Shown here in pieces: positions 23,391 through 34,539 of a stretch of DNA of 64,000 nucleotides. The first letter of the stretch is position 1, and every line of letters starts with the position of its first letter. A program made the translations under genes and the position numbers. Source of the stretch: Megaleporinus macrocephalus (taxonomy: Eukaryota; Chordata; Actinopteri; Characiformes; Anostomidae). The notes beneath the pieces are model-generated. The model saw nothing but the letters and a program-made list of their open reading frames with translations. It was not told where the DNA came from and searched no databases. The stretch lies in contig CM038716.1 in NCBI GenBank assembly GCA_021613375.1, positions 17,368,024 through 17,432,023 of the forward strand, read 5' to 3'.

Positions 23391-26300
23391 TACGTTTTAG
23401 TACACTACCAGCCAAACGTTTTAGATCACTACCAGCCAAACGTTTTAGTACATTACCATCCAAACGTTTTAGTACACTACCAGCCAAACGTTTTAGATCA
23501 CTACCAGTCAAACGTTTTAGATCACTACCAGCCAAACGTTTTAGTACATTACCATCCAAACGTTTTAGTACACTACCAGCCAAACGTTTTAGATCACTAC
23601 CAGTCAAACGTTTTAGATCACTACCAGCCAAATGTTTTAGATCACTACCAGCCAAACGTTTTAGATACACTACCATCCAAACGTTTTAGATCACTACCAG
23701 TCAAACGTTTTAGATACACTACCAGCCAAACATTTTAGATCACTACCAGTCAAACGTTTTAGATCACTACCAGCCAAACGTTTTAGATACACTACCAGCC
23801 AAACGTTTTAGTACATTACCAACCAAACGTTTTAGTACACTACCAGCCAAACGTTTTAGTACATTACCAACCAAACGTTTTAGTACACTACCAGCCAAAC
23901 GTTTTAGATCACTCCCAGTCAAACGTTTTAGATCACTACCAGCCAAATGTTTTAGATCACTACCAGCCAAACGTTTTAGATACACTACCATCCAAACGTT
24001 TTAGATCACTACCAGCCAAACATTTTAGATCACTACCAGCCAAACGTTTTAGAACACTACCAGCCAAACGTTTTAGATACACTACCAGTCAAACGTTTTA
24101 GATACACTACCAGCCAATCATTTTAGATCACTACCAGCCAAATGTTTTAGAACACTACGAGCCAAACGTTTTAGATCACTACCAGCCAAACATTTTAGAA
24201 CACTACCAGCCAAACGTTTTAGATACACTACCAGCCAAACGTTTTAGAACACTACCAGCCAAACGTTTTAGATCACTACCAGTCAAACGTTTTAGAACAC
24301 TACCAGCCAAACGTTTTAGATACACTACCAGCCAAACGTTTTAGATACACTACCAGCCAAACATTTTAGAACACTACCAGCCAAACGTTTTAGTTCACTA
24401 CCAGCCAAACGTTTTAGATACACTACCAGTAAAACGTTTTAGATCACTACCAGCCAAACATTTTAGTACACTACCAGCAAAACGTTTTAGATACACTACC
24501 AGTCAAACGTTTTAGATCACTACCAGCCAAACGTTTTAGATACACTACCAGCCAAACATTTTAGTACACTACCAGCCAAACGTTTTAGATCACTACCAGC
24601 CAAACGTTTTAGATACACTACCAGTCAAACGTTTTAGATCACTACCAGCCAAACGTTTTAGATACACTACCAGTCAAACGTTTTAGATCACTACCAGCCA
24701 AACATTTTAGTACATTACCAGCCAAACGTTTTAGATACACTACCAGCCAAACGTTTTAGTACATTACCAGCCAAACGTTTTAGTACATTACCAGCCAAAC
24801 GTTTTAGATCACTACCAGCCAAATGTTTTAGATCACTACCAGCCAAACGTTTTAGATACACTACCAGCCAAACGTTTTAGATCACTACCAGTCAAACGTT
24901 TTAGATACACTACCAGCCAAACGTTTTAGATACACTACCAGCCAAACGTTTTAGATCACTACCAGTCAAACGTTTTAGATACACTACCAGCCAAACATTT
25001 TAGATACACTACCAGCCAATCATTTTAGATCACTACCAGCCAAACGTTTTAGAACACTACCAGCAAAACGTTTTAGATACACTACCAGTCAAACGTTTTA
25101 GATCACTACCAGCCAAACGTTTTAGATACACTACCAGCCAAACATTTTAGATCACTACCAGCCAAACGTTTTAGAACACTACCAGCCAAACGTTTTAGAA
25201 CACTACCAGTCAAACGTTTTAGATACACTACCAGCCAAACATTTTAGATCACTACCAGCCAAACATTGTAGATCACTACCAGGCAAACGTTTTAGTACAC
25301 TACCAGCCAAACATTTTAGTACATTACCAGCCAAACGTTTTAGATCACTACCAGCCAAACGTTTTAGATCACTACCAGCCAAACGTTTTAGATACACTAC
25401 CAGTCAAACGTTTTAGATCACTACCAGCCAAACATTTTAGTACATTACCAGCCAAACGTTTTAGATCACTACCAGCCAAACATTTTAGATACACTACCAG
25501 CCAAACATTTTAGATCACTACCAGCCAAACGTTTTAGATACACTACCAGCCAAAGGTTTTAGTACACTACCAGCCAAACGTTTTAGATCACTACCAGTCA
25601 AACGTTTTAGTACACTACCAGCCAAATGTTTTAGATCACTACCAGCCAAACATTTTAGATCACTACCAGCCAAACGTTTTAGAACACTACCAGTCAAACG
25701 TTTTAGATCACTACCAGCCAAACATTTTAGACCACTACCAGCCAAACGTTTTAGATCACTACCAGCCAAACGTTTTAGTACACTACCAGCCAAACGTTTT
25801 AGATCACTACCAGTCAAACATTTTAGTACACTACCAGCCAAATGTTTTAGATCACTACCAGCCAAACGTTATAGATCACTACCAGCCAAACGTTTTAGAT
25901 ACACTACCAGCCAAAGGTTTTAGTACACTACCAGCCAAAGGTTTTAGTACACTACCAGTCAAACGTTTTAGATACACTACCAGTCAAACGTTTTAGATAC
26001 ACTACCAGTCAAACGTTTTAGATCACTACCAGCCAAAGGTTTTAGTACACTACCAGTCAAACGTTTTAGATCACTACCAGCCAAAGGTTTTAGATACACT
26101 ACCAGTCAAACGTTTTAGAACACTACCAGCCAAAGGTTTTAGTTCACTACCAGTCAAACGTTTTAGATACACTACCAGCCAAACGTTTTAGATACACTAC
26201 CAGTCAAACGTTTTAGAACACTACCAGCCAAACGTTTTAGATACACTACCAGTCAAACGTTTTAGAACACTACCAGCCAAAGGTTTTAGTTCACTACCAG

Positions 26301-26726
26301 TCAAACGTTTTAGATACACTACCAGTCAAACGTTTTAGATACACTACTAGCCAAACGTTTTAGAACACTACCAGCCAAATTTTTTAGATCACTCCCAGTC
26401 AAACGTTATAGATCACTACCAGCCAAACGTTTTAGTACACTACCAGCCAAACGTTTTAGATACACTACCAGCCAAACGTTTTAGATCACTATCAGCCAAA
26501 CGTTTTAGTTCACTACCAGTCAAACGTTTTAGATCACTACCAGCCAAACATTTTAGTACACTACCAGCCAAATTTTTTAGATCACTCCCAGTCAAACATT
26601 ATAGATCACTACCAATCAAACGTTTTAGATACACTACCAGACAAACGTTTTAGATACACTACCAGCCAAATGTTTTAGAACACTAGCAGTCAAACGTTTT
26701 AGTACACTACCAGTCAAACGTTTTAT
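23391..26726 (+). repeat. 3.3-kb minisatellite of 24/25-bp units
   Basis: About 135-140 tandem units of gatcactaccagccaaacg+tttta occur head to tail. Variants are gatcact/gtacact/gaacact (24 bp) or gatacact (25 bp), ccagcc/ccagtc/ccatcc/ccaacc and aaacg/aaaca/aaatg/aaagg. The 24-bp units keep a reading frame (8-residue repeats such as VLDHYQPN on + or LKRLAGSD on -), but 25-bp units break it, so the open frames are not genes. There are no spacers, which excludes CRISPR. Unit variants follow local higher-order order (see findings). Confidence 0.98.
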
Positions 26727-26757
26727 GTCTGTTCTAAAACTTTTGACCAGTGGTGTA
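26727..26757 (-). repeat. Single inverted terminal unit of the minisatellite
   Basis: Immediately after the last direct unit, gttctaaaacttttgaccag then tggtgtat is the reverse complement of a less diverged unit (ATACACCACTGGTCAAAAGTTTTAGAAC). The array thus ends in a palindromic junction. Confidence 0.8.
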
Positions 26758-27480
26758 TACAACAATGCAAAATAAGCTAATTCTCGTCATTGTTCACAGG
26801 AAGTAGAAAGGAACAATGTACCATGTTGAGTTTGATAGACAACATTTCCTTTAAAGTTTATAAAATGATGTCTGAGATTGCTTCTTTGGGGATTACAGGG
26901 TATAACACCAATTCAAGGACAAAAACCTTATTTTAATACAACATTCTATAAAAACATATTGACTGCTTCTCACCTCTTCTGAATTCTGGCTACGTCACTG
27001 TGCACCACCAGCTGGGAAGAACAAAATTAGCCTCATCTCCCACCATTCCACCTATCATCAAACAAATATCCTGAGCACCTTCTGCGACCCTACATAGTGA
27101 AAAACGTTTACAGTTATAGAATGGAGGGAAAGAGCATTATGACAAAACAATACGCCACTGTTGTGTGTTGAACTGATTCAAGTGGCAGCAAAATTGTGGT
27201 AAAGTCACTGGTTTGATAACACATGGTTTGATAAAACCAATAAAATGTTAATTAAACTTATTAAAAAACAATTGTCCCACCAATATAACTTTTTAACAGC
27301 AACAAAACAAAGCCTGTTCATTAAGACCAGTCTATGAACAGTGCAGTACTATTTAATGCACCTTTTATGCATACTCTTTAACCCAATGCAACAATGTAGC
27401 ACATATATATGCAATTATATATGTTTATTGCAGAATTTGACATGTTTCTGAAAGTGTCTTAGTTCTGCTGGACCTATCCG
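26758..27480. other. AT-rich stretch with no recognisable feature
   Basis: No gene or clear repeat. Confidence 0.5.
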
Positions 27481-27900
27481 TTTTACACTGAATAGTGTAA
27501 CAATTGATTATTATATCAGTTCATCTTCAGACTGTTGGTGTGGGAGTGTGCTGCAGTCCTGCTGGAGGAAAACGGTGGAGATCCTCTTCGTGATAAGGCC
27601 TGTGAGTGTGAGTGAAATGGAGTTTGCAGATGTGTGCTGTGTCCTCCAGCTTTCTCTAAGCCGGCTGGGTTCGAGCACTGCAGTCTAATGGGGTGACATG
27701 GGCCTGTGCTGGACCAGTGCAGAGAGAGAAGTGGATCTGGAGGGACAAAACACACGTACACGCTCAGAGCGTCCCTGTATTGTGTCACTCACACTGTCCC
27801 AGCCTGACGGCTTTAGCCTCTTAGACACACAGGATGGGTTCCACACTAAGGAGTGAGACACACAGCCAACACACACACACACACACGCTCTGCTGTGATA
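27481..27900. other. GC-richer unique block
   Basis: Complex sequence from about 27520 to 27860 ends in (CA)n at 27869-27887. Short frames on the - strand have no recognisable domain. Possible conserved non-coding DNA; weak support. Confidence 0.3.
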
Positions 27901-28341
27901 CTGTGCACAAATAGGTCAACAGTTGAGCGCACTTGTGTTACAAAAAATGTGCTGATTTATAAACACTAATTGAATCAACTGTTTACATGTTGCTGCTTAG
28001 GGAAAATCTTGTATCTCCAAAATGAAACTCGCTTTTTAACAGTGGAAAGTAATTTGTGGGCTTTTTCTTTTGGTCTATTCGTCATGAAATGTAAACCCAC
28101 CGGCATTTTTTTAAATCTAGGTACCGAGTAAAGGTCTAAATTTAGCTGAAAAAAAAGGAAATTATTTTTAACATATTTTTTGCTTATAAAACATAATATG
28201 ACATAGAACTAAAACATTATTAATATATTGTGATATCATTAGATGAATATAAGCTTGGGTCTCACACTACAAACTCCAAAAAGAGCCTGAAATATTAAGA
28301 CCAAAATTTCAAAATGATTAAGAGAAAATATGATAATAAAC
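27901..28341. other. AT-rich stretch, possible R fragment
   Basis: The part around 28010-28100 (tctccaaaatgaaactcgct, ggtctattcgtcatgaaatg) has words of the R MITE. The rest is unassigned. Confidence 0.4.
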
Positions 28342-28468
28342 TGCCCGTAGGTGTAAGTGTGAGTGAGTGTTGGCCATGCGTGGCCAGCCTGATGATGCTG
28401 GGATTGGCTCCAGCCCCCCCCGTGACCCCAACTAGCGGGATTAAGCGGCAGATAATGGATGGATGATA
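28342..28468 (-). repeat. Fish-wide dispersed repeat 'W', 3-part fragment
   Basis: Starts tgcccgtaggtgtaagtgtg and ends ggcagataatggatggatga, passing through gctgggattggctccagccc. This is the reverse complement of the first ~half of the copy at 31378-31706. The family is ubiquitous in teleost non-coding DNA. Confidence 0.9.
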
Positions 28469-28472
28469 ATAA

Positions 28473-28728
28473 ATATTGTTGCTGTCCAGTGAGAAACATT
28501 TATCTCCATGTTTGTCTATTTCTATTTGTCTACACCAATTAAATGCAGCAGCTGCCCTTTACATAGTGGGACATAGTGTTGAATGGACTAACAGAAATGC
28601 TTTAAAATAGCTTGGAAAAAATTCTGGTTCCATTGACTTTCATTGAAAGTTAAGACAGTCACTTTTTGTCCTCTCCTGTAAAGTTACCATTTTGGAGATA
28701 TTTGTTTTTCATTGGACAGCGACAATAT
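28473..28728. mobile_element. MITE 'R', complete copy
   Basis: Left ATATTGTTGCTGTCCAGTGA and right (reverse complement) ATATTGTCGCTGTCCAATGA are inverted repeats. Inside are ggttccattgactttcattg and gtaaagttaccattttggag, the best-preserved family words in the window. It starts within about 5 bp of the end of the W fragment. Confidence 0.85.
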
Positions 28729-29439
28729 ATAAACATTTAGATTGATGTGATATAAAAGATACCATTCTTAAATCAAATATTTTTCACAAGGGGTGGCAAT
28801 AGGGACCAGAGTGTTCTCCGGTTATCCGGAAGCTGCACCAGATACACATATTACATGAAATGATAAGAAATACTCTGCTGCTGCTTTACAATAGCTTTGA
28901 AGGATTAGCCTTAATATAGATTTTAAAATACATTCATAGAGATACATACAGAACGTTTTGGGCAAATGTTACCCAAAAATAGCTTCTTACCACTGCTACC
29001 ACTACCTGTATATCATTATTATTAAAATCTCAGAAGACATGGGTAGGTGCACTTGTCATTTTGGATTGTACATAAAATGTATATATTTGTGTTATAGACA
29101 ATGTAAGCCCTGGTTCTTATCCATATTCAACTAGTAGCCACTAAGACCTTTCGTCAGCCCACCGTTACCTCTTGAACATTTTGTGCTCAAAACTGTAACA
29201 TACAAAAGAAGCATATAGTTTTATAGTTTTCAGCTTTAGGTGTTCATAATTTAATAAACCTACATTGAAAATGTGAAATCTGCATGTTAAAGAGTGAAAT
29301 GAATGATGTGGTTGTTAGGAACTATGTGACAATCAGTTAAGAAAAAAGTATAGTGTGTTTGGTGTTTATTCTTAACAATATGAAACATTCTCACACTGAA
29401 ATGCAATATTCATATACTAGTTAATTAAGACTAATTCAG
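28729..29439. other. AT-rich stretch with no recognisable feature
   Basis: No gene or clear repeat. Confidence 0.5.
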
Positions 29440-29770
29440 ATGTTCAAATGGCAAAAATCAGTAATGATCTGAGGGGATCAGACTTTCCTGCACTGGCTTT
29501 GAATAATAAGGCGATTCGGTGTGGCCTTTTCTTACTTTGCTGTATTTGTACTGATGTAAACCTCTCACTCTCATTCAGCATGCTCAATCAGTGCAAAACA
29601 CTGCTCACTAGAGTCAATAGTGCAGCACAAACCACATGCAATGGCCAGCCAAAGATGCTTACTAATAGCGTCCAAGGGCCAGCAGATGTCTGTCAGCGCT
29701 CTGAACAAAGCTTTTCGGCAAAGGGTCATCAATGCACCTTTTCACATTAAACCACATTGAGCGACTTTGA
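29440..29770. other. Candidate conserved non-coding element
   Basis: About 330 bp of complex unique DNA lies between AT-rich flanks. It includes attcagcatgctcaatcagt and ctctgaacaaagcttttcgg (gaacaaag is a SOX/TCF-type word). The 100-codon + frame across it lacks a domain and splice context, so regulatory sequence is the better guess. Confidence 0.3.
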
Positions 29771-30399
29771 GTATGTCAACAATTAAATTGTGCAGAAATA
29801 TTGAAAAAAAATCTGAATGCCCAAGCTCTTTTTTAGGAAAACTAAACTTTAGATGTTAATTTTCTAAGGGACCAAAGACTGAAATGCACTGTACAGAGAC
29901 AGACTCAGAGTCATTCCACACAAACAGGTCAACGGTCAAGTGCAGTAGCATTATAAAAAAAATGTGTGCACTCATACACACTTATGCACTCAGAAATATT
30001 CATAAATACATACACTTCTCTCAACATATTCAGCTTAATGTCACACAAAGACATACATCCATGCTGAGCTCACACACACACACCTTGCACTTTGCATAAA
30101 TCCCAGTAAACACAATAAATGTGTCCCTCCGCACTGTAAACAGATCTGTTGAACTGGAAAGGCTTCAGAGAGATGAGTCGAACTGGAGACACATGAGTGT
30201 GTGCTACGTTTCACTGCTCTATCACACAGCAGGAATACACTGGCCAGGCTCGCTCCTACACAGGCTACAGCGCGCTGAGACTAGCCAGGGCTCGCTGGTT
30301 TACAATCACTCAAACATACCGGGCCCAATGTCTCGTGATCTGCCGCTTCATAGACGCACACATACACACACATGCACAAAGATTCCAGGACAGAGGTAG
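29771..30399. other. Unique stretch with CA-rich patches
   Basis: CA-rich patches at about 30071-30084 and 30356-30377. Open frames are Thr/His-rich from CA composition. No gene. Confidence 0.5.
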
Positions 30400-30516
30400 G
30401 CCTCTTGCTAATGACTGTCCCGTTGCCTTTGCACTTAATTGAGTCAATTCATTCTTGTGACCCATAGCAAATGAAGCGGGCCCACTTCGGTCTAATGCAT
30501 CAAATCGCTGTCAGCA
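30400..30516. other. Candidate conserved non-coding element
   Basis: Compact complex sequence contains gcacttaattgagtcaattc (homeodomain/NKX-type CACTTAATTGA) and ctaatgcatcaaatcgctgt. It is flanked on the right by repeat T. Function is inferred from appearance only. Confidence 0.3.
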
Positions 30517-30605
30517 CTTTTACACTTTGGACGGAGCTCATACGAGATGGCCATTTTAACATAAACACAGCAGAGAGTGAAGCACGGCCATGGTGCAGCT
30601 CTGAA
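30517..30605 (+). repeat. Repeat T, copy 1
   Basis: tttacactttggacggagct then catacgagatggccattt matches 38734-38812 (acactttggacaaagctcat, acgagatggccagtag, aacataaacccagtggagag) in the same orientation, 8.2 kb away. Confidence 0.75.
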
Positions 30606-30704
30606 CTGCCCCGAACCGAATAGGTAGACGCCCATGCACACTTTTGTTTTTGCACCTCATCGGGACATGGAGTCATACGTTCTGTCACGGTCACATCCAA
30701 ACCT

Positions 30705-30830
30705 CTAAGGTCCAAACCCCACTCAACGAGCAAGCCAAGCATGACAGTGGCAAGGAAAAAGCCCCTCAGAGCCAGAGGAAAAACCTTGAGAGGAACCAAG
30801 ACTCAAAAGGGGAACCCATCCTTCTGGTCG
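30705..30830 (-). repeat. Fish dispersed repeat 'S', copy 1
   Basis: Contains caagccaagcatgacagtgg, caaggaaaaagcccctcaga and accttgagaggaaccaagac, the reverse complement of the core at 57930-58100. This family is widespread in teleost genomes and has no coding frame. Confidence 0.8.
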
Positions 30831-31377
30831 ATACCAGTTAGCAAACAATAACACACCAAAACAATAGGAGATATGAGAATAATGAATAAGGAAACAGCTA
30901 TTGAACAAACAATAACCAGTAAGTAGGCCTGTGCCAGTAACAGAATCCTCTTATTTAGACTGTGTGTAGAAGATAACACTTTATTCTGAGATGCTTTGCA
31001 TACACTTAGCTCGCCTTTAATTAACATTTCACTACTTATCTACCATGTTATCATGGGCAGATAATCAAAAAAAGTGGAACCACAGCTGAGTGAAAAATAG
31101 GACTAGCACTACAAGTGGCATAGCAAGTGCTTAGAATGTTAGCATGGTGTCACACGAACACTGTGATGTAAAACTGTACACAGGTAACTGACCCAGCAGC
31201 TGCAGCTGACGCACACCCTGCTGTTTCTGCCCTCTCATGCTGAATTCTCCTGTCAGACTGCTAATATGAGGTGCAGGTAATAGTCAAGCTTGTAAACGAA
31301 GCTAAATCATCCACATCTAGTGGAAAACTGTTACAATCGTTGGCAAAAAGAAAAAACATGATGAGAGGCAATTCTCT
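30831..31377. other. Stretch with no recognisable feature
   Basis: Unique DNA; no gene or repeat recognised. Confidence 0.5.
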
Positions 31378-31706
31378 ATCCATCTATTATCTTTATCCCG
31401 CTACTCAGGGTCATGGGGGCAGCTGGAGCCAATCCCAGTGTCATCGGGCGAAGATAAGGTACACCATGGACAGTTCGCTGGTCCATCACATGGCCAACAT
31501 TTACTCACGCACACACGCACTCACACCTACGGGCAATTTAGGGTGACTGATTAACCTAACATGCATGTGTTTGGACATGTGGGAGGAAACCGGAGTACCC
31601 GGAGGAAACCCACTCAAGCACGGGGAGAACATGCAGACTCCACACAGAGCGGACCCGAAGTCTTGCTGTGGGGCGACAGTGCTAACCACTACAACACCTT
31701 GCCGCT
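31378..31706 (+). repeat. Fish-wide dispersed repeat 'W', near full length
   Basis: Runs from atccatctattatctttatc through cactcacacctacgggcaat, ggaggaaaccggagtacccg, gagaacatgcagactccaca to gcgacagtgctaaccactac. These words are characteristic of a repeat found throughout teleost genomes. No coding capacity. Confidence 0.9.
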
Positions 31707-31742
31707 GTGGGAGGCAATTATGTAGCTTGAAAAAGTTAATTA

Positions 31743-31800
31743 CAATAATAATAATAATAATAATAATAATAAGAAGAAGAAGAAGAAGAAGAATAATACA
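31743..31800. repeat. (AAT)n-(AAG)n compound microsatellite
   Basis: Uninterrupted AAT units change to AAG units, then back to AAT. It follows the W repeat by about 35 bp. Confidence 0.95.
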
Positions 31801-32391
31801 GTCTGCAGAATGTGTTCAAAATGACACAATGAGACACACTGTCCAACGCTGAGCAGATGCTGAGGATTGTTTCACTGCAACTGCTAAAAAAATATCAGAC
31901 AACAACAACAACAACAACAACAAAAGGGAACGGAAGACGCCTACCCAGAGAAAGAAACTGTCAGTGGGTATGACTGATGCTCATCTTTAAACAAGACTGA
32001 AATTGTCTTTGTAAATGTAAGTTTGCTAATTAAAAGTTTGGTTGCACCACAAAAAAATCTTCACTATATTTTATAGGATCCCAACAACTTTGAATTGGAG
32101 CTGTTAGTTTGCTCTGCCCATTTTACTCCAGGCAGTTTCTCAAACTTAACAATTCTAGGACCAAATCATAGCATGTAAATGGGTGTGTAAAACCACATCT
32201 GGGCATGTTTCACCCAAACTATCTAGCTTACAAGACATTTACACTGTATACTATAGTAATGAACAGCTATTATTAATATGACCTGAGATTACAAACATCA
32301 TTATAGTAATTTTCAAATAACAGTCAGTGTGAGTCTTTCTCTGATCCCCTACATAATCAGGACACCAGCAATCTAAAAATGTACAATCCAG

Positions 32392-32394
<3 letters not shown>
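31801..32394. other. Unique stretch with (ACA)n
   Basis: (ACA)n lies at about 31899-31922. The rest is unassigned AT-rich DNA. Confidence 0.55.

Positions 32395-32431
<37 letters not shown>
32395..32431. repeat. (CA)n microsatellite
   Basis: Uninterrupted CA from 32395 to 32431. Confidence 0.95.
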
Positions 32432-32438
<7 letters not shown>

Positions 32439-32825
32439 CGCGCCTACATACTCGCAGACAGTATGCTGATGCCACCTCCTTCCCCCTCGGCCCAGAGGGA
32501 GAGCTGATGAGGGAGAGCCAGGCAAAGGAGGATGAGGGGAGAGAGTGAAGGAGGGAGTGAAAAAGAAGGAGTGTCGGAATAAAGAAGTGAGGAGGCAGTA
32601 ATTCATTCTGGAAAACCCCCTTCTTTCCTCTGTGTCCCAGGTGGAGGGGTGCTGCAGAACTTTCTGTCCCTGTGAAAGGTCAAAGGTCAGGAGAAGGGAG
32701 AGAGAGGGAGAGAGTAAGAGAGCAAAAGAGAGAGAGAGCGAGAAAGAGAGAGAGAGGCAGAGTCTGGCGGAGGAGAGAAGCCACGTCTAAAGCAGACACG
32801 TGTTTAAGCGTGTTAGGGTAGCCTG

Positions 32826-32862
<37 letters not shown>

Positions 32863-33114
32863 ACAAGTTCATGTGGAGCTCAAGCAGTGTCTGAGAGTCT
32901 AATTTAATATGAAAGAGCAGACACATACAAGCAGAACGAGAGAGAGAGAGAAAGAGAGAGGTGGGGGGGGGGGGGTGTATTGCAGGTGGCTTATTGCTGA
33001 ATACTGCCAAGAAAGCTGAGTCCCCCTGGGGTCGGAGAGAATAATGAGAGAGAATAAGAGAGAAAGAAAGAGAAAGAGAGATAGAGAGAGAGAGGGAAAG
33101 AGAGAAGGAGGGGG
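32432..33114. repeat. GA-rich region with (GT)n and a G homopolymer
   Basis: Purine tracts at about 32500-32575, 32690-32760, 32935-32960 and 33035-33110; (GT)n at 32829-32860; G12-13 at about 32963-32975. A unique segment at 32590-32690 holds a DR1 site. Confidence 0.85.
32677..32689 (+). promoter_or_regulatory. Perfect DR1 nuclear-receptor site
   Basis: AGGTCA-A-AGGTCA is the consensus direct repeat with 1-bp spacing bound by HNF4, COUP-TF and PPAR:RXR-type receptors. It sits in non-repetitive sequence between purine tracts. Binding is inference. Confidence 0.4.
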
Positions 33115-33300
33115 CTTGATTTAGGCCGTGTGTGCATTTTTTTCTTATTGATTTGGAATGGGCTCTCGGTTACATTGCAGCACGCTCTGCCTTTTGGTTG
33201 AACTGGGGTGTGACTTGCAGTAAAGCCCAAATGACTTAATTCATTTTCTTAATCCTCCACACTCCCCACTCACTCACTCACTCAGCTGCACTAAACCATG
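33115..33300. other. Candidate conserved non-coding element
   Basis: Complex unique DNA (cttattgatttggaatgggc, ggttgaactggggtgtgact, aatgacttaattcattttct) lies right of a GA tract. Appearance is like fish conserved elements; no coding frame. Confidence 0.3.
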
Positions 33301-33774
33301 CCCATTTCCCAGAGCTGCACTGCGTCTCTGAGTGTGTGAGTGATGGTCACTGTTCCAGATAACAACACATGCCCTGCGTCTCTCACACCACACCCACCCA
33401 CACACCCACACACTGTATACAGTTCTGTACAAAAGGTACCAGAGATGATTGTTTAAAACAATCTCTGAAGTGTTCTCAGGTTGATCATTGCTTGTAAAAA
33501 AAAAAAAAAAAAAAAAATCACGCAATATGAGAACATACAGAAAAGAACGATAAATAAAAACACAGTGGAGTACATGACCTTCTCACTTTCAAGCAAAAGA
33601 AGAAGTTCATATGAACTGGTTAGAAGACCACAGGTTCCTGACTTCTCACTGTACTCCTGCCATTGTATGGATTCGTTCATTTCCTTCAGCAGTACACCTG
33701 ATTTAATTATAGGTAGAATTGATTTCAGGTGTTGGATGATTACTACAATAAAAATGGCTACAAACACACAGACA
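33301..33774. other. Unique stretch with A22 homopolymer
   Basis: A 22-base A run at 33496-33517, otherwise unassigned. Confidence 0.55.
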
Positions 33775-33776
33775 TA

Positions 33777-33848
33777 CCCTACCGGCCAAAAGTTTTAGAA
33801 CACTACCGGTTAAAGCTTCAAGAACACTTGTGGTCAGCAGTTTTAGAA
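33777..33848 (+). repeat. Three degenerate 24-bp units of the minisatellite family
   Basis: taccggccaaaagttttaga+acac, taccggttaaagcttcaaga+acac and ttgtggtcagcagttttaga+actg are three consecutive 24-mers related to the 23391-26726 unit, in the same orientation. The first is close to the CCGGTCAAAAGTTTTAGAAC end of a common fish transposon. Confidence 0.7.
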
Positions 33849-33885
33849 CTGTTTTAACCCTTGGGTTGTCTTGCGGGTCAAAAGT

Positions 33886-33887
<2 letters not shown>

Positions 33888-33944
<57 letters not shown>

Positions 33945-33963
33945 ACACACACACACACACACA
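33888..33963. repeat. (CA)n microsatellite
   Basis: About 76 bp of CA with a single interrupting T, the longest CA tract in the window. Confidence 0.95.
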
Positions 33964-34539
33964 TCAAAGAAACTGGAACTTGCATTTGACCAGCACCAGC
34001 GCTAACCCAATCACACAAGCTCCCAAACAAAACAAAAATCAGAATAAAATCAAATTCAGTATAGAGGGTATAAAGCTACCCTGACTCAAAGTACCCCTAG
34101 TTGTTTTTTTGCTGAAGCCATGAGAAAACGTTTCACTGCCAAACAGGTCCTGGCAACATTTTGTTGTTTTATTGTGTTATGAGAGAATTATTTCACTTCC
34201 TAAAAATATAAAAGAATAAACTCTTTGTTGACTGTTTTTTCCCTTTCAATATAATTAATTCAGAAGTAATTACTTCACATTTATAATAGCATAATAAACC
34301 TTTACAGAATAAATGAAAACTGTTGGTTTGTGGTAAAAAGTCTAATTCTGTTCATTGCTGATTGTCTTTTTGTATTGTGAAACAAAAAAATACATGATAA
34401 TAAGTTAATTACATTGAGTTGAATTGATAAATAGCAGGCTTCATTTTGGGGCTTTGGAAAGGCAGATCATTTTTGACCCATAGGACAAGGGGAGTAAACA
34501 GAATGTTAAGATCGCACAAGGGGTAAAGCTTTTGATGGG
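33964..34539. other. AT-rich stretch between opposed minisatellite units
   Basis: Unique AT-rich DNA with no frame. It is bounded by + oriented units on the left and - oriented units on the right, so it may be the interior of a decayed element. Confidence 0.45.

Noticed and set aside
23358..23991. Open frames encoding 8-residue repeats (VLDHYQPN on +, LKRLAGSD on -)
   Set aside because: They are the 24-bp minisatellite read in frame. They appear on both strands and break wherever a 25-bp unit occurs.
23391..26726. Possible CRISPR array
   Set aside because: Direct repeats have no unique spacers, the unit itself varies, and the surrounding DNA is clearly vertebrate.
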